The notes beneath the pieces are model-generated. The model made no database searches. It was not told the DNA's origin and saw nothing but the letters and a program-made list of their open reading frames with translations. Positions 1-5,405 of a stretch of DNA of 7,857 nucleotides are shown piece after piece (positions within the stretch are counted from its first letter, which is position 1; every line of letters begins with the position of its first letter). Location of the stretch: NCBI GenBank assembly GCA_022565415.1, contig JAIUMT010000142.1, positions 1-7,857 on the forward strand, in the 5' to 3' direction. Both the position numbers and the translations under genes were made by a program. The stretch comes from Balneolales bacterium. GTDB lineage: Bacteria > Bacteroidota > Rhodothermia > Balneolales > HLUCCA01.

Positions 1-397
1 CTCCATCCAGCGCATGATTATTTGGGTTGATCAGCATCGTTAGCGCTTGGGCGGCCCAGGCCAACTCGTGTGGCGGTTTCAACATCTGACCGGCATAGGC
101 AGGACTGTGAAACGGGTAATTTCCTTTAAGTTTATCGGCAAGCTCGAGTAAAGTATCACGAACTTCGGTATCAGACGGAGTAATTTGAAGATAATTTGTA
201 GTATCGGCGTTTTTATACCCTTTGGGACCAACCTGTTCTTTTCTATCCCTTTTAGAAGACACATCATCGGTGCTACTGTTAAGATCATCTTCTCCACTAA
301 CCCCAGACTCATTCACTGACGTTGGAAACGAAAAAAGCCATCGCTCGAATGAGTCAATGGCTTCTTTTAAGCTGTTATATGTAGATGAAGATGGCAT
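1..397 (-). CDS. Group II PLP-dependent amino-acid decarboxylase, N-terminal part (cut by left window edge)
   Basis: The reading frame opens at ATG 397 and is still open at base 1, giving 132 codons. Residues 92–132 contain FHSPAYAGQMLKPPHELAW followed by LINPNNHALDG. This closely matches the conserved N-terminal region of pyridoxal-dependent decarboxylases (PF00282: glutamate, tyrosine and aromatic amino-acid decarboxylases), where a Gln-Met-Leu-x-Pro block and an NPNNHALDG block precede the PLP-binding core. The PLP lysine and substrate-specificity residues lie outside the window, so the substrate cannot be named. Family members are cytosolic enzymes that release CO2 from amino acids. Residues 24–64 form a Ser/Asp/Lys-rich, low-hydrophobicity stretch that looks disordered and poorly conserved. 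The gene starts only 7 bases after the stop codon of the DUF3078 gene, so it is probably cotranscribed and perhaps translationally coupled. No Shine-Dalgarno is evident. Family assignment is fairly sure; the exact start is less so. Confidence 0.8.
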   Translation of the reverse strand, partial: MPSSSTYNSLKEAIDSFERWLFSFPTSVNESGVSGEDDLNSSTDDVSSKRDRKEQVGPKGYKNADTTNYLQITPSDTEVRDTLLELADKLKGNYPFHSPAYAGQMLKPPHELAWAAQALTMLINPNNHALDG

Positions 398-404
398 CAG
401 TCAA

Positions 405-1283
405 TTATAAAAATCGATAACTAAAACCGATTGAAAGGACCTGTTTAATCTGAAGTTCCTTCGTTACGTTGTCGTCGTAAATAAACGCCAGCTGTACGTT
501 TGCTGTGAGGTAATTGTTGATTTTACCAATCAACTCGTTGGTAAACCGAACCGAAGTACTGCTAAGAGGTTCGAGAAGGTTACTGAACGTTTCCAACTGA
601 CCAGAATAAACGACATTGGTAGCAATTTCTTTTTCAGCTTTAAGTCCGAGAGAGATACCACCTTCATTTCTAATAGTTTCACCCGGTTTTAATCCATAAC
701 GGGTAGATAGAGTGGTGTCGACAACGATGGTTTGGCGCATTGAAATACCGAGGTCAATCTGATATGAGCGGTCGGGATTGTACGCAAAACCGATGGTTTC
801 AATGATATATGCAGGGGCAGCAAATCGCGAAATTACGTTGTTTCTTGAAGCGTCGTAGCCTTTATCGAACTGGGAGTTGAAGTTAATCTGGGCAATTAAT
901 GAAAACCGCTCATCATCTAACATTCGACGAATTTGGTTTCTCAAGCGTATTTCATCGTCGGTTTTGCGAAATTCGTTGCCATCGATACGCGACTGACCAT
1001 ACTTGAGATTGGTAGAGTGCGTAAATACGTAACGATCCTTTCTGTATTCGGCGGTGAAACGAGCAGAACTCGTTCCAGTGATGTTATTATTTCCACCCTG
1101 GGCCCAGTTATGAAAAGAAGCCTGACTACCGTTCAGCGTAAGCCAGCCACCTAATTCCCATGGGGAGACTTCTTCTTCTTCGGCAATTTCTTCTTCCTCT
1201 TGTTCGTCTTGAGCCTGCAGTGTAAGTGTTGTGGAGAGCAAAGTGGCAAATGCCATGAGAGCGATCAAAAAATATTTCGACAT
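405..1283 (-). CDS. DUF3078 family outer-membrane beta-barrel protein
   Basis: This is a complete 292-residue protein. Residues 1–25 form a signal peptide: a short basic start, a hydrophobic run FLIALMAFATLL, then TLQAQ before a probable cleavage at DEQ. A strongly acidic patch follows (residues 26–39, nearly all Glu/Asp). The block at 54–70, with ASFHNWAQGGNNNITG, is the hallmark of the DUF3078 family of Bacteroidetes proteins. The remainder alternates polar and hydrophobic residues in strand-sized segments ending in an aromatic strand (FSYRFL), as expected for an outer-membrane barrel. The family's role is unknown to me; a structural or porin-like function is inference. It lies 83 bases downstream of the phosphoribosyltransferase gene and 7 bases upstream of the decarboxylase gene on the same strand. 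The start is the only ATG that gives an intact signal peptide. I see no clear Shine-Dalgarno and no terminator in the upstream gap. Confidence 0.82.
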   Translation of the reverse strand: MSKYFLIALMAFATLLSTTLTLQAQDEQEEEEIAEEEEVSPWELGGWLTLNGSQASFHNWAQGGNNNITGTSSARFTAEYRKDRYVFTHSTNLKYGQSRIDGNEFRKTDDEIRLRNQIRRMLDDERFSLIAQINFNSQFDKGYDASRNNVISRFAAPAYIIETIGFAYNPDRSYQIDLGISMRQTIVVDTTLSTRYGLKPGETIRNEGGISLGLKAEKEIATNVVYSGQLETFSNLLEPLSSTSVRFTNELIGKINNYLTANVQLAFIYDDNVTKELQIKQVLSIGFSYRFL

Positions 1284-1366
1284 TCTAGAATAAATTTTTT
1301 CTGTTTAATGATTAGAGTCTGGTGTTTAGCAGTTACGTATCCAAACAACTGTCTGGAATCTTGAGT

Positions 1367-1882
1367 TCAGCGTTCGAGTAAGTTGACAGAAACAGGATTG
1401 TTTTCAGCATCAAAACGTACTTCAACATGTTCCCGAAATTTGGTTGGAGACACGATACCAACGAAATCTGCATGAATGGGATATTTTCGATGTCCGCGGT
1501 CTACGAGAACGGCAATGCGCAGTTTTTCGGGACTTGAAAACTGGAGTACACTTTGAAGTGCACGAATCATTGTAGTTCCGCTGAAAAGTACATCATCAAC
1601 CAATAAAATGTATTGAGCAGATGCAAGCTGCTTTTGATCATTGGAAGTAAATGATATGGTATCCGATTTTGCGTCGAAATTGAGTAAAACCGGGGATTTG
1701 GGTAACAGTTGCTGGAGTTGTTTGTTCAGCGCTGTGGCAAAATGTATACCACGCTTATTTAAACCGATAAGTAACACGGAACCGGTTTCTCTGCAATCTT
1801 CGACAACCTGCATGGCAATACGCTGAATCGCGCGATTTACCCTGCCAGTTTCCATGATGTAATGTTCGATTTTGTCACTCAT
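1367..1882 (-). CDS. PyrR-like phosphoribosyltransferase
   Basis: This 171-residue protein is close to the usual length of PyrR (about 180). Residues 36–46 (VLLIGLNKRGI) form the first conserved strand and loop of type I phosphoribosyltransferases. Residues 93–104 (LLVDDVLFSGTT) are the PRPP-binding motif, with the paired acidic residues Asp96–Asp97. Residues 125–141 (VLVDRGHRKYPIHADFV) match the PyrR-specific block LVDRGHRELPIRADFVG. In PyrR the family binds UMP/UTP-regulated pyr mRNA leaders and often has uracil phosphoribosyltransferase activity (uracil + PRPP to UMP + PPi). The middle (residues 65–80) does not show the Tyr-Arg-Asp-Asp-type stretch I expect of canonical PyrR, so this may be a diverged paralogue with another nucleobase substrate or role. 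No pyrimidine biosynthesis gene or pyr leader is visible nearby. It starts 12 bases after the stop of the upstream exported-protein gene, so they are probably cotranscribed. Enzyme class is secure; the PyrR function is not. Confidence 0.85.
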   Translation of the reverse strand: MSDKIEHYIMETGRVNRAIQRIAMQVVEDCRETGSVLLIGLNKRGIHFATALNKQLQQLLPKSPVLLNFDAKSDTISFTSNDQKQLASAQYILLVDDVLFSGTTMIRALQSVLQFSSPEKLRIAVLVDRGHRKYPIHADFVGIVSPTKFREHVEVRFDAENNPVSVNLLER

Positions 1883-1894
1883 GTGGCTAGAGTG

Positions 1895-2323
1895 TTACTG
1901 AAACATCGATTTAATACTTCCCCAGGTACGTCGAACTGTAGAAGTTGTGTACTGAACGTGGCGGTGAGATTCGAATTTGGTGCCGTTCGTCATGTGGATG
2001 TGGAGTACATACTCGACATTATCGGCATTGCCATTTTTATAGAGTTGAGAGTCTGTAAATTCGAATTGTGCTGGAGGATTTCGGCGGATGGTGTTATCAA
2101 TTTTAATGACAGAGTCTTCGATAAGTTCGAAGCGGCCGTTCATCCATTTGCGGTGGACTTCAAATTTATCTACCTCTGATAAATCATTGATTGACCAAGT
2201 GAGTACAACTTCGGTTTGGTTCACCACTACATTGAACATGTTCAACGGTGACGCTGTGAACCCCATTAGTAGTATCGCAAAAAGCGAAATTGGTAAAAGA
2301 TTGTATTTTCTCTCTTTCATCAT
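1895..2323 (-). CDS. Hypothetical exported protein with fibronectin-III-like core
   Basis: I do not recognise a named family for this 142-residue protein. Residues 1–7 are basic and residues 9–24 form a hydrophobic segment followed by Ala-Ser, consistent with a signal peptide. The rest is soluble and strand-rich. Residues 38–60 (VVLTWSINDLSEVDKFEVHR) resemble the start of a fibronectin type III or similar Ig-like fold, where a Trp in one strand is followed by FEVxR in the next. A second strand pair is suggested by YVLHIHMTNG (105–114). The C-terminus (130–142, VRRTWGSIKSMFQ) is basic, amphipathic and Trp-containing, and may be an interaction tail. The gene is first in the minus-strand cluster and shares the divergent intergenic region with the YtxH-like gene. 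Two tandem ATGs (2323 and 2320) could serve as start; the first is chosen arbitrarily. The upstream bases are A/T-rich with no Shine-Dalgarno. Confidence 0.72.
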   Translation of the reverse strand: MMKERKYNLLPISLFAILLMGFTASPLNMFNVVVNQTEVVLTWSINDLSEVDKFEVHRKWMNGRFELIEDSVIKIDNTIRRNPPAQFEFTDSQLYKNGNADNVEYVLHIHMTNGTKFESHRHVQYTTSTVRRTWGSIKSMFQ

Positions 2324-2491
2324 AAAAAATTCGTCGTTCGGCTACACCAGAGCGTCTACTATACGACCGTATGTCGTTAATAGAGTTTCAAATCGTATCC
2401 AAGTGATAAAGTACTAAGTTTAGATTTAACAAACCACGTTAAATTTGTGAGTAAATAATTGCTTAGGCACCCTAAAATCTAATTTCATACG

Positions 2492-2519
2492 TTGAAATAG
2501 TTATAAAAAAGAGTAACTT
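2492..2519 (+). promoter_or_regulatory. Candidate promoter for the YtxH-like gene
   Basis: TTGAAA at 2492–2497 and TAACTT at 2514–2519 are separated by 16 bases. This fits a housekeeping promoter and partly fits the Bacteroidetes -7 element TAnnTTTG. Transcription would begin near 2526, just before the palindrome at 2528–2550. It is a motif match only, in A/T-rich sequence where chance matches are common. Confidence 0.35.
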
Positions 2520-2527
2520 ACACCTGG

Positions 2528-2550
2528 TGCATAGAATGCGATTCTATGCA
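2528..2550. repeat. Perfect 10+10 base inverted repeat with 3-base centre
   Basis: The left arm TGCATAGAAT (2528–2537) is the exact reverse complement of the right arm ATTCTATGCA (2541–2550), with GCG between. It lies directly downstream of the candidate promoter and about 38 bases before the YtxH-like start codon. It could be a repressor operator overlapping the transcription start or a 5'-leader hairpin. It is not followed by a T run, so it is not a terminator. The symmetry is certain; the function is inference. Confidence 0.6.
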
Positions 2551-2577
2551 TTGCATTAACACTAAAAAACTGCCACC

Positions 2578-2581
2578 GGAG
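2578..2581 (+). promoter_or_regulatory. Shine-Dalgarno deciding the YtxH-like start
   Basis: GGAG lies 6 bases before ATG 2588. The in-frame ATG at 2546 has no such sequence and sits inside the right arm of the palindrome. This supports the shorter, 99-residue product. Confidence 0.5.
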
Positions 2582-2587
2582 ACAGAA

Positions 2588-2887
2588 ATGAACATTAACG
2601 GATTAAAACTATTTATTACGGCCAGCGGAATGCTTGCAACGGGTCTTGCTATTGGTCTTCTTCTATCGCCAAAAACCGGGCGAGAAAACAGAGCAACCAT
2701 CCGCAAAGGAGCCCATGAAGCAGGCGACTGGATGAACTCACAAACTCAAAATGCCCGAAAAAAGGCAACGAAAGTTGGCGATAATATCAAAAAATCGGTC
2801 AAAGATCGAGTTCCCGATTTGTATGAAGCCACCGACTTCCACCTTACAGATGAAGAAGTACGGAGTGTTCGCGATACAGAAGCCTAA
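2588..2887 (+). CDS. YtxH-like small membrane protein
   Basis: This is a 99-residue protein when started at ATG 2588; the frame extends back to ATG 2546. The shorter start is preferred because GGAG lies 6 bases before it and the membrane segment then begins at the N-terminus, as in YtxH-type proteins. Residues 7–27 (KLFITASGMLATGLAIGLLL) form a Gly/Ala-rich transmembrane helix followed at once by SPKTGRENR, matching the GLLxxPKSGxExR signature of the YtxH family. Residues 36–75 are rich in Lys, Ala and Gln and probably form an amphipathic helix. The tail from 76 on is acidic and ends in LTDEEVRSVRDTEA. YtxH proteins are found in many bacteria and are often associated with general stress, but their molecular role is not established. 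The gene is divergent from the minus-strand cluster, with a palindrome in its leader. Family call is good; function is unknown. Confidence 0.78.
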   Translation: MNINGLKLFITASGMLATGLAIGLLLSPKTGRENRATIRKGAHEAGDWMNSQTQNARKKATKVGDNIKKSVKDRVPDLYEATDFHLTDEEVRSVRDTEA

Positions 2888-2919
2888 GCTAACAGTATCG
2901 TATCGGGAATATCTGAAAC

Positions 2920-2935
2920 TGTTTGTCCTCAAACA
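2920..2935 (+). other. Short stem-loop after the YtxH-like gene
   Basis: TGTTTG (2920–2925) and CAAACA (2930–2935) can pair around the 4-base loop TCCT, 32 bases beyond the stop codon. There is no T run behind it, so it is at best an mRNA-stabilising or weak termination structure. Confidence 0.3.
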
Positions 2936-2978
2936 TGTTCCCGTGGATTATGTCAACGTACTAAAATAACGACTAGAA

Positions 2979-3005
2979 GGTGCCATAGTCACACCCGGGT
3001 GCCAT
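2979..3005. repeat. Direct repeat GGTGCCAT and embedded 10-base palindrome
   Basis: GGTGCCAT occurs at 2979–2986 and again at 2998–3005, 19 bases apart, close to two helical turns. The second copy overlaps the perfect palindrome CACCCGGGTG (2992–3001). The pair lies 22–48 bases before the DUF2851 start codon, where a regulator or promoter would act. No convincing -35/-10 pair was found with it. The repeats are seen directly; a binding-site role is inference. Confidence 0.4.
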
Positions 3006-3026
3006 CATTTTGAAAATCTCAAATTT

Positions 3027-4259
3027 ATGATGCGCGAAGAATTATTCCATCGCCTGTGGGAGCACCATGCCTACAATGGGGAAAGCCTCAAAACCACGTG
3101 CGGGAAACAAGTACAAATTGAAACCCCGGGTTTACTGAACCATTTCGATGGTCCCGACTTTCCTAAAGCACGTCTTTTCATCGACGGATTAAGCTTTTTC
3201 GGTAGTGTTGAGTTGCATATTCGGTGCAACGACTGGTATTTGCATGGGCACGAATCCGATCCCAATTACAATAATGTAATACTGCATGTTGTTTTGCACC
3301 CAGACGATGCTGGTCCGGTACGACTTCAAGACGGAACCACCGCCCCCACACTTATTCTATTCCCGCATCTCCATTCGAACTGGCAAACTACGTTGTTCGA
3401 CCTTCATCAACAGAACGAGCTGTCTTGCGCGGGTTTTTTATCACAGATATCGCCGAAGGTCATCGATTTTCAACTAAATCAGGCTGCTGATGTCTACTTT
3501 TCGGTAAAGCATACTGAATTGATGGAGCTTTTCGATACTAAGTTGCCTCCATCTGAAGCGTTTCTGAAAATGTTTTGGGTAGCATGGTGCGACGGCCTGG
3601 GAATTCCGAACAACCGGGAGCCCATGAAAGAGCTGGCTCAGAAAGCATGGAATTTATTTCCTTCTGAAGTTGGTCGGGAGCAAGCTCTAAAATCGATTCA
3701 TGCTGCCGAGATTGGTCCGCCATTACCCGACGACGACTTGTTTTTACAGATGAAGGATGTACTGACGATGCTTTCAGGATTAAAAAAGACGCCTTTCCCA
3801 AACTCGTTGAAGCCCGAACAGTGGAATTTCAAGGGCGGTCGACCCGTAAATAACCCTCAGAACAGGATTAATCAGGCTGCGGAATTGCTTTGGTTTCTGA
3901 AATCTGCCGGTTTGGGATGGTTTTTAAAACGGACGGTATTTGAGGCAAAACAGGATATTGGAATTTTTTCATTCGCAGCCGGTGAGCGAGGCCACGTGCT
4001 AAATCACGTGGTATTACTGCCTTCTATGTTTATAATCGGATCAATGTACCATAAATTTTTACTTTGCGAGGAGGCCAAAACGTACTGGAAATCGGGCAAG
4101 CAACCTGTTCCGAAGCAGGCGATATCCCCGTTTTTGCAAGCTGGAGGCAGAAATGAGCAATTTGGGATGCATCCAGGCACGTTGCCTCAGTTTCGGTATT
4201 ATTGCAAAAAGAATAAATGTGAGTCATGTTTCATCTTCAAAAACATATTGAGGGGTTGA
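3027..4259 (+). CDS. DUF2851 family protein
   Basis: This is a full-length 410-residue cytosolic-looking protein with no signal peptide or membrane helix. The N-terminal half carries the conserved DUF2851 blocks. These are ETPGLLNHFDGPDFPKARL (32–50), GSVELHIRCNDWYLHGH (59–75) and D78 followed by YNNVILHVVLHPDD (81–94). A later block GGRPVNNPQNRINQAA (270–285) and a C-terminal cysteine cluster (Cys393, Cys398, Cys401 within YYCKKNKCESC) complete the family pattern. DUF2851 is widespread in Bacteroidetes and has no function known to me. The arrangement of Pro-Asp44 and Glu62-x-His64 resembles a PD-(D/E)XK nuclease site with His in place of Lys, and the Cys cluster could bind metal; both points are inference. 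Two tandem ATGs (3027, 3030) are possible starts and no clear Shine-Dalgarno precedes them. The TGA stop overlaps the TTG element of the promoter for the tRNA gene downstream. Confidence 0.85.
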   Translation: MMREELFHRLWEHHAYNGESLKTTCGKQVQIETPGLLNHFDGPDFPKARLFIDGLSFFGSVELHIRCNDWYLHGHESDPNYNNVILHVVLHPDDAGPVRLQDGTTAPTLILFPHLHSNWQTTLFDLHQQNELSCAGFLSQISPKVIDFQLNQAADVYFSVKHTELMELFDTKLPPSEAFLKMFWVAWCDGLGIPNNREPMKELAQKAWNLFPSEVGREQALKSIHAAEIGPPLPDDDLFLQMKDVLTMLSGLKKTPFPNSLKPEQWNFKGGRPVNNPQNRINQAAELLWFLKSAGLGWFLKRTVFEAKQDIGIFSFAAGERGHVLNHVVLLPSMFIIGSMYHKFLLCEEAKTYWKSGKQPVPKQAISPFLQAGGRNEQFGMHPGTLPQFRYYCKKNKCESCFIFKNILRG

Positions 4260-4286
4260 CTTATGTTCTAAATGTTTCTAAATTTA
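4256..4286 (+). promoter_or_regulatory. Promoter for tRNA-Gln
   Basis: TTGACT (4256–4261) and TAAATT (4279–4284) are 17 bases apart. The sequence also fits the Bacteroidetes pattern, with TTG then 20 bases then TAAATTTA, seven of eight positions of TAnnTTTG. Transcription would start near 4291, about 19 bases before the tRNA. The upstream element overlaps the TGA stop of the DUF2851 gene. This is motif-based evidence strengthened by its position. Confidence 0.5.
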
Positions 4287-4309
4287 AAGTCTGTTTAACA
4301 ACAGGGCAT

Positions 4310-4380
4310 TGCCCGGTCGTCTAAGGGTAGGACAGCGGTTTTTGGTACCGTATGTGGGGGTTCGAATCCTCCCCGGGCAA
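4310..4380 (+). tRNA. tRNA-Gln (anticodon TTG)
   Basis: A full cloverleaf can be folded by eye. The acceptor stem is TGCCCGG (4310–4316) with CCGGGCA (4373–4379), and the discriminator is A4380. The D arm pairs GTCT (4319–4322) with GGAC (4330–4333). The anticodon stem GCGGT (4335–4339) pairs with ACCGT (4347–4351) through one G·T pair, around a 7-base loop with anticodon TTG at 4342–4344, which reads CAA. The T arm is GGGGG, TTCGAAT, CCTCC (4356–4372). The U1–A72 end pair is a typical identity feature of tRNA-Gln. The 3' CCA is not encoded (CAT follows), so it must be added after transcription. The gene has its own promoter upstream and a terminator 20 bases downstream, and lies just before prs, a neighbourhood I associate with Bacteroidetes. 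Confidence 0.93.
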
Positions 4381-4399
4381 CATAATACGATTTAATTTT

Positions 4400-4433
4400 A
4401 AAAGGATGTTTCGAACGATACATCCTTTTTTTT
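4400..4433 (+). terminator. Rho-independent terminator after tRNA-Gln
   Basis: AAAAGGATGT (4400–4409) pairs with ACATCCTTTT (4420–4429) around a 10-base loop, and the T run continues to 4433. It ends only 22 bases before the prs start codon, so it would also control read-through into the prs operon. Confidence 0.8.
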
Positions 4434-4455
4434 GCATCACTAACCTTCAAACTAC

Positions 4456-5388
4456 GTGGAACAGCCTCTTGCTATTTTTGCAGGCCGCAGTAACATCGCA
4501 CTAGCACGTGCGATTGCTGAGCAGTATGGAACCACGTTGGGCGAGGTCACCATTAAAGCATTTTCTGATGGTGAGATTTACGTAAAATACCAGCAAAGCA
4601 TTCGCGGATCGGACATTTTCATTGTGCAGTCGACTCCTCCGCCAAGCGAGAATATTGTTGAGTTATTGATGTTGATTGATGCGGCAAAACGTGCATCTGC
4701 CTATCGCGTTACTGCTGTTATACCATATTTCGGATACGCCAGGCAAGATCGAAAGGATCAGCCAAGAGTATCAATTGCATCCAAGTTGATGGCAAATCTG
4801 CTAACAACTGCCGGTGCGGATCGGGTTTTGACTATGGATTTGCACGCGCCTCAGATTCAAGGTTTTTTCGATATTCCACTTGACCACCTATATGCAAGCA
4901 GTATATTCGTTGAGTATTTCAATGCGAATCCAATCGACAATCTCGTTGTAGTTGCCCCTGATGTAGGAAGTTTAAAAATGGCTCGGTCGTACTCGAAACG
5001 ACTTGGTGCAGGACTTGCATTTGTAGATAAGCGTCGACCGCAACAAAATGTGGCTGAAGTGATGAACATTATTGGTGATATCCAGGATAAGAATATTTTG
5101 TTGGTCGACGACATGATAGACACTGCCGGTACCATTACCAATGCGGCAACCGCTCTTCGAGAACGCGGTGCCAAACGAATTTTAACGGCCTGTACACATC
5201 CGATTTTATCGGGTCCGGCCTTCCAGCGCATAGAAGATTCTCCGATCGACCTTATGCTGGTAACCGACACCGTTCCGCTGAAACGACCATCTCCGAAGAT
5301 TAAAGTACTCAGCGTTGCAGAAATTTTTGCTGACTCCATCCGACGTATTTATACCGACGATTCGATCAGTACCCTCTTTGATGACTAA
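4456..5388 (+). CDS. prs: Ribose-phosphate pyrophosphokinase (PRPP synthetase)
   Basis: This cytosolic enzyme converts ribose 5-phosphate and ATP to PRPP and AMP, supplying purine, pyrimidine, NAD, His and Trp synthesis. The 310-residue protein is a normal class I length (about 310–320). Visible motifs are the FSDGEIYVK block (36–44), the flexible-loop region YARQDRKDQPR (94–104), the PRPP-synthetase signature MDLHAPQIQGFFDIP (127–141) with catalytic/metal-binding His130, the APDVG metal-site block (167–171), KRRP (192–195), and the ribose-phosphate loop LLVDDMIDTAGT (215–226). The start is GTG 4456. An in-frame TAA lies at 4441–4443 and no ATG occurs between, while family alignment requires residues this close to the start. 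No Shine-Dalgarno is evident. It is followed 17 bases later by rplY. A terminator ends 22 bases upstream, leaving little room for a standard promoter. Confidence 0.96.
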   Translation: MEQPLAIFAGRSNIALARAIAEQYGTTLGEVTIKAFSDGEIYVKYQQSIRGSDIFIVQSTPPPSENIVELLMLIDAAKRASAYRVTAVIPYFGYARQDRKDQPRVSIASKLMANLLTTAGADRVLTMDLHAPQIQGFFDIPLDHLYASSIFVEYFNANPIDNLVVVAPDVGSLKMARSYSKRLGAGLAFVDKRRPQQNVAEVMNIIGDIQDKNILLVDDMIDTAGTITNAATALRERGAKRILTACTHPILSGPAFQRIEDSPIDLMLVTDTVPLKRPSPKIKVLSVAEIFADSIRRIYTDDSISTLFDD

Positions 5389-5405
5389 CTCACACCTGAA
5401 AGAAC

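Noticed and set aside
1284..1366. Terminator or promoter between the PyrR-like and DUF3078 genes
   Set aside because: Only a 5-base stem (CAGTT/AACTG, 12-base loop) without a T run is visible, and no promoter pair; read-through looks likely.
2361..2377. Overlapping 5-base inverted repeats (ATACG/CGTAT and ACGAC/GTCGT) upstream of the minus-strand cluster
   Set aside because: The arms are too short to separate from background.
2398..2440. Possible minus-strand promoter with TTTG and TACTTTAT for the left cluster
   Set aside because: The 16-base spacing does not fit the Bacteroidetes promoter pattern and there is no good alternative -35; the cluster must have a promoter in this gap, but I cannot place it.
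2424..2444. 7+7 base inverted repeat (ATTTAAC / GTTAAAT, 7-base spacer) in the divergent region
   Set aside because: It is A/T-rich and short enough to occur by chance; not strong enough to list as an operator.
2935..2964. Short plus-strand frame starting at an ATG between the YtxH-like and DUF2851 genes
   Set aside because: It is only nine codons long, has no ribosome-binding site and overlaps a stem-loop.
4857..5339. 160-codon minus-strand open frame inside prs
   Set aside because: It is antisense to conserved PRPP-synthetase motifs and has no recognisable protein features.
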